Shown piece by piece: positions 13,943 to 23,308 of a stretch of DNA of 25,429 nt; positions within the stretch are counted from its first letter, which is position 1; every line of letters begins with the position of its first letter. The stretch lies in contig JAKMFM010000088.1 in NCBI GenBank assembly GCA_022425445.1, forward strand, positions 1 to 25,429. The letters are read 5' to 3'. Source of the DNA: Planktomarina sp. (GTDB taxonomy: Bacteria > Pseudomonadota > Alphaproteobacteria > Rhodobacterales > Rhodobacteraceae). Below the pieces are notes generated by a model that did no database searches, was not told the origin of the DNA, and was given only the letters and a program-made list of their open reading frames with translations. The position numbers were made by a program, and so were the translations under genes.

Positions 13943-15720
13943 CCCGCAAACCTCTGCGGCCATTGGCGCGCATAATTTCAGCCAGAACTGCCGGTGAAAA
14001 TCCCGACTTGATAGAGCAGGCCAACCGGCGCGCGCGCATCGAGATGCAGCACGAGCGGATTTTGCGCAAAACGCAGCTGCGCTTGTTTATGATGGGTGGA
14101 ATATTTGTCATCAGTTTTGGCGTGATTGGTATGAGGATGACGGCTTTGGCAGTGTCTGAACCCATCGAGCCGAAGGCGCGCGCCACAGCCGCGCAAATTT
14201 TAGCCAGCCGCGCGGATATTCTAGACCGCAACAATCGGGTCTTGGCCACGAATATCGATACTCATTCGCTGTATGCGCATCCGCGTCAAATCATCGATCC
14301 CGAGGGCACCGCCCGGCAATTGGCGGATATATTTCCCGATATCAATATCGAAAAAATGACGGCGCGTTTGGCGGGGCCGCAAGGTTTTTTGTGGCTCAAA
14401 CCCGCGATAAGCCCAGAAGAAAAACAGGCCGTTCATGACATTGGTGAGCCGGGACTGTTGTTTGGCCCGCGCGAAATGCGCCTGTATCCCAACGGTCAGC
14501 TGGCCAGTCACATTTTGGGAGGTACGACCTTTGGCGCTCAGGGTGTACATTCTGCTGAAGTGATTGGAATGGCAGGCGTTGAGAAAGCTTTTGATACGTT
14601 TTTGCGCGATCCGCGATTTGACGGGCAACCGTTACAACTGTCGATTGACTTGACGGTTCAATCGGCCCTGGAGGAAGCGCTGTACGGTGGCATGCGCTTG
14701 ATGAATGCTAAGGGTGCCTCGGCGGTGCTGATGGATGCCCATAGTGGCGAGATTGTGTCTCTGTCCAGCCTGCCCGATTTTGATCCGAATAATCGGCCCC
14801 GGCCTTTGACACAGGGTGACGCAAGCGACAGTCCGCTGTTCAATCGTGCGGTCCAAGGGGTCTATGAGCTCGGTTCAGCTTTCAAAGCCTTTACTGTAGC
14901 GCAAGCGATGGATCTGGCTTTGGTGGAGCCGGGCAGCATTGTGGATACCAAAGGCCCACTGCGGTGGGGCAAGCATAAGATCAGCGATTATCGCGATTAT
15001 GGCGCGCAGATGTCTGTTGAAAAAGTTTTAATAAAGTCTTCAAATATCGGGACGGCACGGATGTCTTTAATGATCGGCGCTGACTTGCAAAAAGATTTTT
15101 TGGACCGCCTCGGCCTGTTGCAAGCCACCCCCATTGAAGTGATCGAGGGGCCAACCGGACGACCACAATATCCAAGCAATTGGTCTGACATTTCAACAAT
15201 GACGATCTCCTACGGGCACGGTATTTCGACCTCGCCGGTCCATCTTGCAGCGGGATATGCCGCGATGGTGAATGGCGGGACTTTGGTAAAGCCGACCGTT
15301 TTAAAGCAACCCACTGCGCCGGTTGGTGAGCGCATTATTTCTGAAGAAACCTCGCGGCACTTGCGCGGTATGATGCGGCGCGTGGTGACCGAGGGCACCG
15401 CGCGCATGGGCGATGTTCCGGGGTATTCTGTGGCTGGAAAAACCGGAACGGCGGATAAGCCGAGCCCGGATGGTGGGTATTATAGTGACAAAGTTCTGGC
15501 GACCTTTGCCAGTTTCTTTCCAAGCACCGATCCACGCTATGTTTTGATCGTGACGCTGGATGAGCCGGAAGACCGCACCGGGGTCGAGCCCCGCCGGACG
15601 GCTGGAGCCACCGTGGTGCCTGTCGCGGCCGAAATTATCCGACGCGTTGCGCCATTGCTGGGGCTTGCGCCAGAGATTGAACCCACACTGCAAAATGGTT
15701 TAACCTTGGCCAACAACTGA
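13939..15720 (+). CDS. ftsI: Septal peptidoglycan transpeptidase FtsI (PBP3)
   Basis: 593 residues, class B penicillin-binding protein cross-linking septal wall with FtsW. Cytoplasmic tail of about 45 residues, one membrane helix (about 47-67, LFMMGGIFVISFGVIG), PBP dimerisation domain beginning with the SRADILDRNNRVLATN segment, then the transpeptidase domain with active-site SxxK as SAFK (Ser313-Lys316), SSN (367-369) and KTGT (501-504). The common form is STFK; Ala at the second position is a mild variation. Starts in the ftsL stop by ATGA overlap; 10-22 nt gap to murE depending on its start. Confidence 0.97.
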   Translation: MTRKPLRPLARIISARTAGENPDLIEQANRRARIEMQHERILRKTQLRLFMMGGIFVISFGVIGMRMTALAVSEPIEPKARATAAQILASRADILDRNNRVLATNIDTHSLYAHPRQIIDPEGTARQLADIFPDINIEKMTARLAGPQGFLWLKPAISPEEKQAVHDIGEPGLLFGPREMRLYPNGQLASHILGGTTFGAQGVHSAEVIGMAGVEKAFDTFLRDPRFDGQPLQLSIDLTVQSALEEALYGGMRLMNAKGASAVLMDAHSGEIVSLSSLPDFDPNNRPRPLTQGDASDSPLFNRAVQGVYELGSAFKAFTVAQAMDLALVEPGSIVDTKGPLRWGKHKISDYRDYGAQMSVEKVLIKSSNIGTARMSLMIGADLQKDFLDRLGLLQATPIEVIEGPTGRPQYPSNWSDISTMTISYGHGISTSPVHLAAGYAAMVNGGTLVKPTVLKQPTAPVGERIISEETSRHLRGMMRRVVTEGTARMGDVPGYSVAGKTGTADKPSPDGGYYSDKVLATFASFFPSTDPRYVLIVTLDEPEDRTGVEPRRTAGATVVPVAAEIIRRVAPLLGLAPEIEPTLQNGLTLANN

Positions 15721-15742
15721 TTTTTAGAAAGTGAGCCGGTGG

Positions 15743-17221
15743 ATGGCGACCACGAGCAAAACCCTTGCGAATTTAGGTCTGACCACAAAGCGGGCGTCAC
15801 AGATCGAAATTCAAGGCCTTGCGGTTGATAGCCGGGATGTGCGGGCTGGATTTTTGTTCGCCGCATTGCCGGGGAGCCGCAGCCATGGGGCTGAATTTGC
15901 CCAATATGCCTTGCGCCAAGGGGCCAGCGCTATTTTAACTGACCCGGACGGCGCAGTATGGATCACTAAAACCTGTCCAGACCACACGGCCGAGATCTGC
16001 GTTGTGGATGATCCGCGCCAGGCGCTTGCAGCGGCTTCGGCTCTGTTCTTTGGGGCCCAGCCGGAGGTCATGGTTGCGGTGACGGGCACCAATGGCAAAA
16101 CGTCTGTCGCCAGTTTTTGCCGGCAAATTTGGAGCGCATTGGGCCTGTCAGCGATCAATTTAGGCACAACCGGGGTGCAAGGCGCCTGGAGCGCACCCTT
16201 GAGCCATACCACCCCGGAGCCCATAACTCTGCACCGGGTCTTGGCGCAGGCTGCCGCCGCTGGCGTAACGCACGGCGCAATGGAGGCTTCGAGCCACGGA
16301 TTGGCCCAAAAGCGCCTCGATGGGGTGGTTTTGTCAGTGGCCGGTTTTACGAATTTTACGCAAGATCATCTGGATTATCACACGACATTTGAGGCGTATT
16401 TTGTCGCCAAGTCAGGTTTGTTTGACCGCGTGCTGGGACCGCAAGGCTGGGCCGTTATCAATATAGATGATGCCAAGGGCACGGTCCTTTATGACGCCTG
16501 TCGCAAGCGCGGACAAAGCTGTCTGACAGTTGGCCGCGGGGCTGCGGATTTGCAGCTTTTAGGGCAAACATTTGAGGCCAGTGGCCAAGAAGTCCTATGT
16601 GAGTGGCAGGGCAAGCGGTATCAGACCAAAGTGCCTTTGGTGGGCGGGTTCCAAGGGGAAAACCTGCTTTTGGCCGCAGGCATGGTTCTGGCGGCAGGTG
16701 CAGAGGCTGAAGCAGTTTTTTCTGCATTAAAATCCGTAAATCCGGTGCGCGGGCGCATGGAGTTGGCCGCAACCCGCGCTAATGGGGCATCTGTCTATGT
16801 AGATTACGCCCATACGCCTGATGCCGTTGCAACAGCGTTGCAAGCCTTGCGGCCGCATGTGAAGGGCCGGTTGGTTGTGGTCCTTGGCGCAGGCGGAGAC
16901 CGGGATCCGGGCAAGCGGGTCTTGATGGGGCAAGCGGCTGCAGCGCATGCGGATAGGGTGATCGTCACGGATGACAATCCACGCACCGAAGATCCTGCTG
17001 CCATTCGCGCTATGGTTTTGGCTGGCGCGCGCGAGGCCGAGGAGGTTGGCGATCGGGCTGAGGCGATTTTGTATGGGGTCGATGGGTTGCAACCCGGCGA
17101 TTGTTTGCTGATTGCCGGTAAAGGACATGAAACCGGTCAAATAATCGGACAAGATACCTTACCTTTTGATGATGTCGAACAGGCGAGTATCTCGGTGGCT
17201 GCCTTGGAGGATTTTGCGTAA
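15743..17221 (+). CDS. murE: UDP-MurNAc-L-Ala-D-Glu:meso-DAP ligase MurE
   Basis: Cytoplasmic Mur ligase adding the third stem amino acid. 492 residues from ATG 15743; a GTG at 15731 is in frame and cannot be excluded since neither has a strong Shine-Dalgarno. ATP loop GTNGKTS (115-121), DHLDYH with the nearby carbamylated-Lys segment FVAKSGLF, VDYAHTPD, and DNPR (411-414), the motif that selects meso-diaminopimelate, so the wall is a standard Gram-negative A1-gamma type. The last base of its TAA stop is the A of the murF start. Confidence 0.97.
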   Translation: MATTSKTLANLGLTTKRASQIEIQGLAVDSRDVRAGFLFAALPGSRSHGAEFAQYALRQGASAILTDPDGAVWITKTCPDHTAEICVVDDPRQALAAASALFFGAQPEVMVAVTGTNGKTSVASFCRQIWSALGLSAINLGTTGVQGAWSAPLSHTTPEPITLHRVLAQAAAAGVTHGAMEASSHGLAQKRLDGVVLSVAGFTNFTQDHLDYHTTFEAYFVAKSGLFDRVLGPQGWAVINIDDAKGTVLYDACRKRGQSCLTVGRGAADLQLLGQTFEASGQEVLCEWQGKRYQTKVPLVGGFQGENLLLAAGMVLAAGAEAEAVFSALKSVNPVRGRMELAATRANGASVYVDYAHTPDAVATALQALRPHVKGRLVVVLGAGGDRDPGKRVLMGQAAAAHADRVIVTDDNPRTEDPAAIRAMVLAGAREAEEVGDRAEAILYGVDGLQPGDCLLIAGKGHETGQIIGQDTLPFDDVEQASISVAALEDFA

Positions 17222-18639
17222 TGGCCCTATGGACTGCTTTTGAGGCTCAATCTGCGACGGGCGGCTATTGTTCGGTGCCTTGGGATGCTCATGGCGTTTC
17301 GATTGACACCCGGACTTTGCAGCCGGGGGATCTGTTTGTCGCATTGAGCGCGGCGCGGGATGGTCATGATTTTGTGATGCAGGCTCTGGAGAAGGGGGCG
17401 GCCGCGGCTTTGGTGCAGAGGCGCCCGGATGGGGTGCCTGAGACGGCACCGCTGCTGATTGTGCCAGACGTCTTGCAGGCCCTGATCGACTTGGGCCGTG
17501 CGGCGCGGGCGCGATGTGCGGCGAAGGTATTGGCGGTGACCGGGTCGGTGGGCAAGACCTCGACCAAGGAAATGCTGCGCACGGTGCTCGAGTTTCAGGG
17601 GCGGACCCATGCTTCGGTGGCCAGTTACAACAACCACTGGGGCGTGCCGTTGACCCTGGCGCGCATGTCTGCGGATACGCAATTTGCCATTTTCGAAATT
17701 GGCATGAATCATCCTGGAGAAATTGCGCCTTTGAGCGAAATGGTGCAGCCGCATGTGGCCATGATCACGACCGTGGCTCCTGCGCATATGGAAGCTTTTG
17801 AAAGCCTTGAGGGCATAGCCCGCGAGAAGGCCGATATCGTGGCCGGGTTGATGCCTGGGGGCGCAGCGATTTTGCCGGCTGATGTGCCGTCGATTGACAT
17901 TCTCGTGCAAGCTGCTCTGGCCAAAGGTGCCACGATTGTGGGATTTGGAGAGACGGCGGATGCCTTTCGATTGACGGCTCTTGAGATGCATCACGATGTG
18001 ACAGTGATACAAGCACGTCTGCGCGGCGCCCCGGCGGTTCTGCGTTTAAATACTTTAGGGCGGCATTTTGCCGTCAATGCTATGGGCGTTTTGGCGGCGG
18101 TTGAGGCTTTGTCGGGTGATCCGACACGCGCGGCGGTTGACCTGTTTCGCTGGCAACCGCCGGCAGGGCGTGGGCGGCGCGAGACGATCAGTTTAGATCC
18201 GGCCGACACCACGGCTTATTTTGAACTGATTGATGACGCCTATAATGCCAATCCAGCCTCTATGGCGGCGGCGTTGGAAGTACTGGCCGTCTCTGATCCA
18301 CAACAGCGGTTGGGGCAAGGCGCGCGGCGCATTGCAATTTTAGGTGATATGTTGGAGCTGGGGCGCGAAGAGGCACTGAGTCACGCGCAGTTGTCTCAAA
18401 ATAAGCATTTGTTAACTGTAGATGTGGTGCATTGTGTCGGACCACGCATGCGTGCCTGTTATGAAGCTCTGCCCGGCGCCATTCGCGGCCGTTGGGTGCC
18501 GGAGGCCCAGGAGCTGGCTTTGGGCTTAGGAGAGTTGGTCACAGCTGGAGACAGGGTTTTGGTCAAAGGCTCTTTGGGCAGTAAAGTTTCAATGATTGTT
18601 GACCTAATTCGTAATTTAGGGCATCGCTCACAGCCGTAG
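17221..18639 (+). CDS. murF: UDP-MurNAc-tripeptide:D-Ala-D-Ala ligase MurF
   Basis: Adds D-Ala-D-Ala to complete UDP-MurNAc-pentapeptide. 472 residues: N-terminal substrate domain (SIDTRTLQPGDLFVAL, about 27-42), central ATP domain with TGSVGKTSTK (107-116), SYNNHWGVPLTL and EIGMNHPGEI, and C-terminal domain with DDAYNANPASM and LGDMLELG. The start overlaps the murE stop by one base (TAATG), implying coupling. mraY follows after 17 nt. Confidence 0.97.
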   Translation: MALWTAFEAQSATGGYCSVPWDAHGVSIDTRTLQPGDLFVALSAARDGHDFVMQALEKGAAAALVQRRPDGVPETAPLLIVPDVLQALIDLGRAARARCAAKVLAVTGSVGKTSTKEMLRTVLEFQGRTHASVASYNNHWGVPLTLARMSADTQFAIFEIGMNHPGEIAPLSEMVQPHVAMITTVAPAHMEAFESLEGIAREKADIVAGLMPGGAAILPADVPSIDILVQAALAKGATIVGFGETADAFRLTALEMHHDVTVIQARLRGAPAVLRLNTLGRHFAVNAMGVLAAVEALSGDPTRAAVDLFRWQPPAGRGRRETISLDPADTTAYFELIDDAYNANPASMAAALEVLAVSDPQQRLGQGARRIAILGDMLELGREEALSHAQLSQNKHLLTVDVVHCVGPRMRACYEALPGAIRGRWVPEAQELALGLGELVTAGDRVLVKGSLGSKVSMIVDLIRNLGHRSQP

Positions 18640-18656
18640 GTATAAGGGGAATTTAG

Positions 18657-19739
18657 ATGGTTTATTGGCTGACATTACTGTCGGATGGCGGCGATTTTTT
18701 TAATCTTTTTCGCTATATTACCTTTCGGGCGGGCGGCGCATTTTTGACATCGCTGTTGTTTGGATTCGTATTTGGCAAGCCTTTGATAAACCTCTTGCGC
18801 CGCCGTCAGGGACGCGGGCAACCGATCCGATCCGATGGGCCGGAGGGGCATCAATCCAAAGTCGGCACGCCGACTATGGGGGGCGCGCTCATCTTAGGGG
18901 CTTTGGTGGTCTCAACTCTGCTGTGGGCTCGACTGGATAATATGCATATTTGGGTGGTGCTTTTTGTTACGATTGGCTTTGGCGCGATTGGCTTTGCTGA
19001 TGATTATGCCAAAGTCTCAAAGCAGACGTCAGCTGGGGTATCCGGCCGGGTTCGGCTCGGATTGGGGTTTGTGATTGCTCTGATTGCTGCGCTGGTGGCC
19101 GCGCAATTGCATCCAGAAGGTCTGCGTCTTCAGGTGGCTGTGCCGGTGCTGAAAGATACTTTGGTGCCGTTTGGCATCATGTTTTTCCCCTTTGCAATGA
19201 TCGTCATCGTTGGCACGGCCAATGCCGTTAATCTCACCGATGGCCTGGACGGTTTGGCGGTTATGCCGGTGATGATTGCCGCGGCGGCGCTTGGCGTTTT
19301 GGCCTATGCTGTGGGCCGGGTTGATTTCACGCAATATCTGGACGTCCACTATGTGCCTGGGACGGGCGAGTTGTTGATTTTCTGCATGGCGTTGATTGGC
19401 GGAGGCTTGGGTTTTTTGTGGTATAATGCGCCACCTGCCGCCATATTCATGGGGGATACGGGCAGCCTTTCGCTGGGCGGGGCGCTGGGTGCCATTGCCG
19501 TTTTGACCAAACATGAGATTGTTTGGGCGATCATTGGCGGGGTGTTTGTGGCGGAGGCCTTGAGTGTGATCATTCAGGTGTTTTGGTTCAAACGCACAGG
19601 CCGGCGCGTGTTTCTCATGGCGCCCATCCATCATCATTTCGAGAAAAAAGGCTATGCGGAAAGTCAGATCGTGATCCGCTTCTGGATTATTGCCATCGTT
19701 CTGGCCATGATTGGTCTGGCGACTTTGAAAGTCCGGTAA
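18657..19739 (+). CDS. mraY: Phospho-MurNAc-pentapeptide transferase MraY
   Basis: Inner-membrane enzyme transferring phospho-MurNAc-pentapeptide to undecaprenyl phosphate to form lipid I. 360 residues, about ten hydrophobic helices. Signature segments: HQSKVGTPTMGG, the Asp pair FADDYAKV, NAVNLTDGLDGLA, FMGDTGSL and APIHHHFEKKGYAE, all present. AAGGGGA lies 6 nt before ATG 18657. murD begins 38 nt after the stop. Confidence 0.98.
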   Translation: MVYWLTLLSDGGDFFNLFRYITFRAGGAFLTSLLFGFVFGKPLINLLRRRQGRGQPIRSDGPEGHQSKVGTPTMGGALILGALVVSTLLWARLDNMHIWVVLFVTIGFGAIGFADDYAKVSKQTSAGVSGRVRLGLGFVIALIAALVAAQLHPEGLRLQVAVPVLKDTLVPFGIMFFPFAMIVIVGTANAVNLTDGLDGLAVMPVMIAAAALGVLAYAVGRVDFTQYLDVHYVPGTGELLIFCMALIGGGLGFLWYNAPPAAIFMGDTGSLSLGGALGAIAVLTKHEIVWAIIGGVFVAEALSVIIQVFWFKRTGRRVFLMAPIHHHFEKKGYAESQIVIRFWIIAIVLAMIGLATLKVR

Positions 19740-19777
19740 ATTTACTATGTGGCAGTGCACCCATTGGAGAGCATAGG

Positions 19778-21175
19778 ATGATAACAGTTCAAGGAATGCA
19801 TGGGCGACGGGTCTTTGTGCTTGGAATGGGGCGCTCTGGCTTGGTCGCCGCGCAGGCCTTGGAGGCTGGCGGCGCAGATGTGCTGTGTTGGGACGACGGC
19901 GAGGCAGGGCGGCAGCGGGCGCAGAAGGCTGGCTTAAACTGTAGCGATCCGTTGCGTGGCGGGCTTGTGGGGGCGGATATACTCATTGCCTCGCCGGGGA
20001 TTGCGCATCTCTATCCGAAGCCGCATCCGGCGATCGGCTTGGCGATGCATCTTGGCATTCCTCTCGACAATGACATCGGCCTATTCTTTCGCTCCTTTGC
20101 AACGCAGTCTTGGACTGGCTTTGATAAGGCGCCGAAGGTGATTGCTGTGACCGGCTCAAATGGCAAATCTACAACCAGCGCCCTGATCCACCATTTGCTT
20201 GAGGTGGCCGGGCGGCGCAGCCAGTTGGCTGGCAATATTGGCCGTGGGGTGCTGGATCTTGAGCCGGCAGAGGATGGCGATGTGATCGTCCTGGAATTAT
20301 CTTCCTATCAGCTTGAACTGGCCCGTAGCCTGACACCTGACATTGCCGTGTTTACCAATCTCTCTCCCGACCACTTGGACCGCCATGCTGGCTATGGCGG
20401 CTATTTTGCTGCCAAACGTCGCTTGTTTTCCGAAGGTTGCCCAGATATCGCGGTCATCGGCGTTGATGAGCCAGAAGGGCAATATTTGGCTACGCAATTT
20501 TCCGATCACACCCATGATGATCGCGTGATCCGCGTTGTTTCGGGGCAAAAACCCAAGGGCAACAGCTGGCAGGTGACAGCGCGCAAGGGGTTTTTGGCGG
20601 AAAGCCGGAAGGGTCGTCAGATTGCGTCGATCGATCTGCGCGATATCCCGGGACTGCCAGGGGCGCATAATCATCAAAATGCGTCAGCCGCCTATGCGGT
20701 GCTGCGGGCTTTGAACGTGGCCCCGCGGGTGATTGAAGGGGGGCTTCGCAGTTTCGCCGGCCTGCCACATCGGAGCCAGATGATTGGTGAAATGTCCGGC
20801 GTCCGCTTTGTGAATGACAGCAAGGCCACAAACGTCGACGCCGCACTCAAAGCGCTGAGCGCATTTGAGAATATCCGCTGGATCTGCGGCGGATTGCAAA
20901 AAGAGGGGGGGCTCACGGCGCTGCAACCGGCCATGGGCCATGTCCAGAAAGCCTATGTCATTGGCCGCGAGGCGGAGGCCTTCGCAATGCAGCTGGACGT
21001 GGATTGCGAAGTGTGCACCACGATGCAAGAGGCCGTCTCCGCCGCCTATGCTCAAAGCCAACCTGGCGACGTTGTCCTTTTGGCCCCGGCTGCGGCAAGT
21101 TTTGATCAATACGACAGCTTTGAAACCCGCGGCGAAGATTTCATCGCCCAAGTGGCGGCTGTAACAGGGGTGTAG
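19778..21175 (+). CDS. murD: UDP-MurNAc-L-Ala:D-Glu ligase MurD
   Basis: Adds D-glutamate to UDP-MurNAc-L-Ala. 465 residues from ATG 19778, which has GGAGAG 6 nt upstream; the frame is open far upstream but only as a shadow of mraY. N-terminal Rossmann segment VFVLGMGRSGL (12-22), ATP loop TGSNGKST (125-132), ELSSYQLE, NLSPDHLDRH, Lys region FAAKRRLF, NDSKATNVDA and the C-terminal LLAPAAASFDQYDSF. It is the last gene of the uninterrupted dcw run; the next intact same-strand gene is ftsW more than 2 kb on. Confidence 0.97.
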   Translation: MITVQGMHGRRVFVLGMGRSGLVAAQALEAGGADVLCWDDGEAGRQRAQKAGLNCSDPLRGGLVGADILIASPGIAHLYPKPHPAIGLAMHLGIPLDNDIGLFFRSFATQSWTGFDKAPKVIAVTGSNGKSTTSALIHHLLEVAGRRSQLAGNIGRGVLDLEPAEDGDVIVLELSSYQLELARSLTPDIAVFTNLSPDHLDRHAGYGGYFAAKRRLFSEGCPDIAVIGVDEPEGQYLATQFSDHTHDDRVIRVVSGQKPKGNSWQVTARKGFLAESRKGRQIASIDLRDIPGLPGAHNHQNASAAYAVLRALNVAPRVIEGGLRSFAGLPHRSQMIGEMSGVRFVNDSKATNVDAALKALSAFENIRWICGGLQKEGGLTALQPAMGHVQKAYVIGREAEAFAMQLDVDCEVCTTMQEAVSAAYAQSQPGDVVLLAPAAASFDQYDSFETRGEDFIAQVAAVTGV

Positions 21176-21220
21176 ATCTGCATCGCTTGCCCTTTTAAAT
21201 AATGCTGAGTTTTCTACTCT

Positions 21221-21258
21221 GATACTTTTGGAAACCCGGACGTAAAATGTAAAGTATC
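21221..21258. repeat. 8-bp inverted repeat between murD and the GT25 pseudogene
   Basis: GATACTTT (21221-21228) and AAAGTATC (21251-21258), perfect arms with a 22-nt spacer. AT-rich and without a following T-run, so a poor terminator. It could be an operator or chance. Confidence 0.25.
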
Positions 21259-21320
21259 GCTACTTAGAGATCCTGACCAGCCTCAAGGGGTCATTGCAAA
21301 GTGAAAATGAGGATGACAAA

Positions 21321-21968
21321 ATGCAAATGCCCCATATTTTTGTATTAACCCTTGCAGGGGCAGAGGATCGGCGAGGCCCGCTTGTTAAATAATTAGACGA
21401 TCGGCGCCTTTCTTATGAGTTGTTTTTCGGGATTGATGGCCGAAGTGGGTTACCTACGGAATATGAAAATTTAATTGACCGTCAATCGGCGCAAGAAAAT
21501 CTGGGATGACCAATGAGTGATCCGGAATTTGCCTGCGCACTTTCTCATAGTAAAATTTATCACAAGATTATTGAAAGAGAAATAAGCTGTGCGATTATCT
21601 TGGAAAATGACATCACGATCAGTGATCAGTTGGTGCCATTTTTCTATAATCCGCATTTGGATGTGCTGTGTCTTGCGTATAATGCAGAGAATGGTTTTGC
21701 GATTTCTCAAAATTTGATGATCACCTCTGACACGCAAACCATGAGTTGCTATATTTTAAAAGCCTCTGCAATTTCAGAGCTGTTGGATTGCATCCGCTTC
21801 AGCGTCGAAAACCTATCGCTCGGGGGCGCAGGGTTTGATTATGCGATTGATCAGTTTTGGAAGCGATTGCAGCGGCAAATGTTTTTTGCCTTGACGAAAG
21901 ATCATTTTGCCCGGCAACGGCCGTCTTTTTCAGACATCGAACAAAGTCACCAAAATTATGGCTTATAA
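21321..21968 (+). pseudogene. Glycosyltransferase family 25 gene with two in-frame stops
   Basis: A single frame of 215 codons reads as a GT25 (LPS-type) glycosyltransferase: HIFVLTLAGAEDRRGPL at the N-terminus, FFGIDGRSGLP, then FACALSHSKIYHKII and AIILENDITISD, the family's LSHxxxY and ED(D/N)D-like metal segment. It is interrupted by TAA at 21390-21392 and TGA at 21507-21509 with no frame change. Expected codons CAA and CGA would each need one C-to-T change. A proper GAGG Shine-Dalgarno lies 8 nt before ATG 21321. An internal start at ATG 21513 would give 151 residues lacking the N-terminal nucleotide-sugar region. AT-rich relative to neighbours, possibly acquired. Most likely a young pseudogene; sequence error in both stops is less likely. 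Confidence 0.82.
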
Positions 21969-21996
21969 TTTGCCTCTTTAGATGCCGGCGTCGCCG

Positions 21997-23187
21997 CTAC
22001 AACTGTGCCTTGATCGCCTGCCCTGCTACCCATCCGGAGGACCAGGCCCATTGAAAGTTATACCCGCCAAGCCAGCCGGTGACATCGACACATTCGCCGA
22101 TGAAATACAGTCCTGGTTGAGTTTTGGCCATCATCGTTTTGGACGAGAGGGCAGAGGTATCCACTCCGCCGACCATCACTTCGGCAGTGCGATAGCCTTC
22201 GGTGCCGGCGGGAGTAAGCTGCCATTTGGTGAGGCGCTCGGCCAGACGGTCCAGTTGCGCGGCGGTGAGATCGGCGATGCGCTCTGGTAAGGCGAGATCT
22301 TGCAGCACCAAAGACACCAGCCGTGCTGGCAGAAGGCGGGAGAGGACGGTCAGCGGAGATTTCCGCCCTTCGGTTTCTTTGGCGTTCCGCACAGCTTGGC
22401 GCAGCGCCATTTCTGACAACAGACCCAACGTGAGCGCGTCGCCTGGTGCCCAATAGCTTGACACTTGCAGCGCAGCTGGGCCGGACAGGCCGCGGTGCGT
22501 GAACAGCACCGCCTCTTCAAAAGTTGTGCCATTGGTCTGTAATCGCGCTGGGGCGGCGACACCGCTTATGGTCTGAAAGGCCTCCTGCTGGGCGCCTGAA
22601 AAGGTGAAGGGCACCAATCCGGCATAAGTGTGTGTCACAGGAATGCCGAACTGTTGGGCCAGGCGCAGGGCAAAGTCGGTGGCCCCCATTTTGGGAATGG
22701 GTTTGCCGCCGCAGGCCACCACCAGATGCCGCGCTGTGACCGAGCGCGGCCCATGAGGGCCGCTCATCTGGATCGCATACCCACCTTCAATCGGTGAGAT
22801 CGATTGCACTGTAGTATTGAGTTGGACCTGCCCGCCGGCATCGGCCACGCCTTTGAGGAGCATGGCGATGATCTCTTTGGCTGAGGTGTCGCAGAATAAT
22901 TGTCCCAGAGTTTTCTCGTGATAGGCAATGCCGCTGCGGGTCACCCAATCGATGAAATCCCATTGCGTGTAACGGGCCAATGCGGATTTGGCGAAATGCG
23001 GATTGCGGCTGATATAATTTTCTGCCGAGGCATATAGATTTGTGAAGTTGCACCGCCCGCCGCCGCTGATGCGAATTTTCTCGCCCGCGGCCTTGGCGTG
23101 ATCAATCACCACGCATTTGCCTGGCGCTTGCGCCGCGCAGATCAACCCGGCAGCGCCGGCGCCGATAATGAGTGTGTCGAAGTCCAT
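21997..23187 (-). CDS. HI0933/BaiN-family NAD(P)/FAD-dependent oxidoreductase
   Basis: 396 residues. N-terminal FAD-binding IIGAGAAGLICA (about 7-18), the family signature RISGGGRCNFTN (about 39-50), VVACGGKPIPKMGATDFA, and the C-terminal GLYFIGECVDVTGWLGGYNFQWAWSSG region, given here only as its hallmarks GECVDV and GGYN. Known: YhiN/HI0933 flavoproteins are widespread; BaiN reduces bile-acid intermediates in a gut clostridium, but the role in most bacteria is unknown. Here it sits antisense inside the dcw cluster between murD and ftsW, with 28 nt to the GT25 pseudogene end and 121 bp to ftsW. No functional link to wall synthesis can be claimed. Confidence 0.9.
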   Translation of the reverse strand: MDFDTLIIGAGAAGLICAAQAPGKCVVIDHAKAAGEKIRISGGGRCNFTNLYASAENYISRNPHFAKSALARYTQWDFIDWVTRSGIAYHEKTLGQLFCDTSAKEIIAMLLKGVADAGGQVQLNTTVQSISPIEGGYAIQMSGPHGPRSVTARHLVVACGGKPIPKMGATDFALRLAQQFGIPVTHTYAGLVPFTFSGAQQEAFQTISGVAAPARLQTNGTTFEEAVLFTHRGLSGPAALQVSSYWAPGDALTLGLLSEMALRQAVRNAKETEGRKSPLTVLSRLLPARLVSLVLQDLALPERIADLTAAQLDRLAERLTKWQLTPAGTEGYRTAEVMVGGVDTSALSSKTMMAKTQPGLYFIGECVDVTGWLGGYNFQWAWSSGWVAGQAIKAQL

Positions 23188-23308
23188 AGGCGATGCCTTG
23201 CCTGTTGCGGCGCAAATGGCAAGGCAATTGGCACTAGAAAAATGCGCAGAGTCCGGCTAAGATTGACGTAGACCTCAAAAATGGGGCGCAGTACAGGCGG
23301 TTTTTACG

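Noticed and set aside
19523..19777. N-terminal extension of murD
   Set aside because: Overlaps mraY in another frame and lacks homology; ATG 19778 has a good ribosome-binding site and begins the MurD fold.
21507..21509. Programmed read-through or selenocysteine at the TGA of the GT25 gene
   Set aside because: A second stop (TAA) lies upstream in the same frame, no recoding hairpin is evident, and GT25 enzymes have no Sec.
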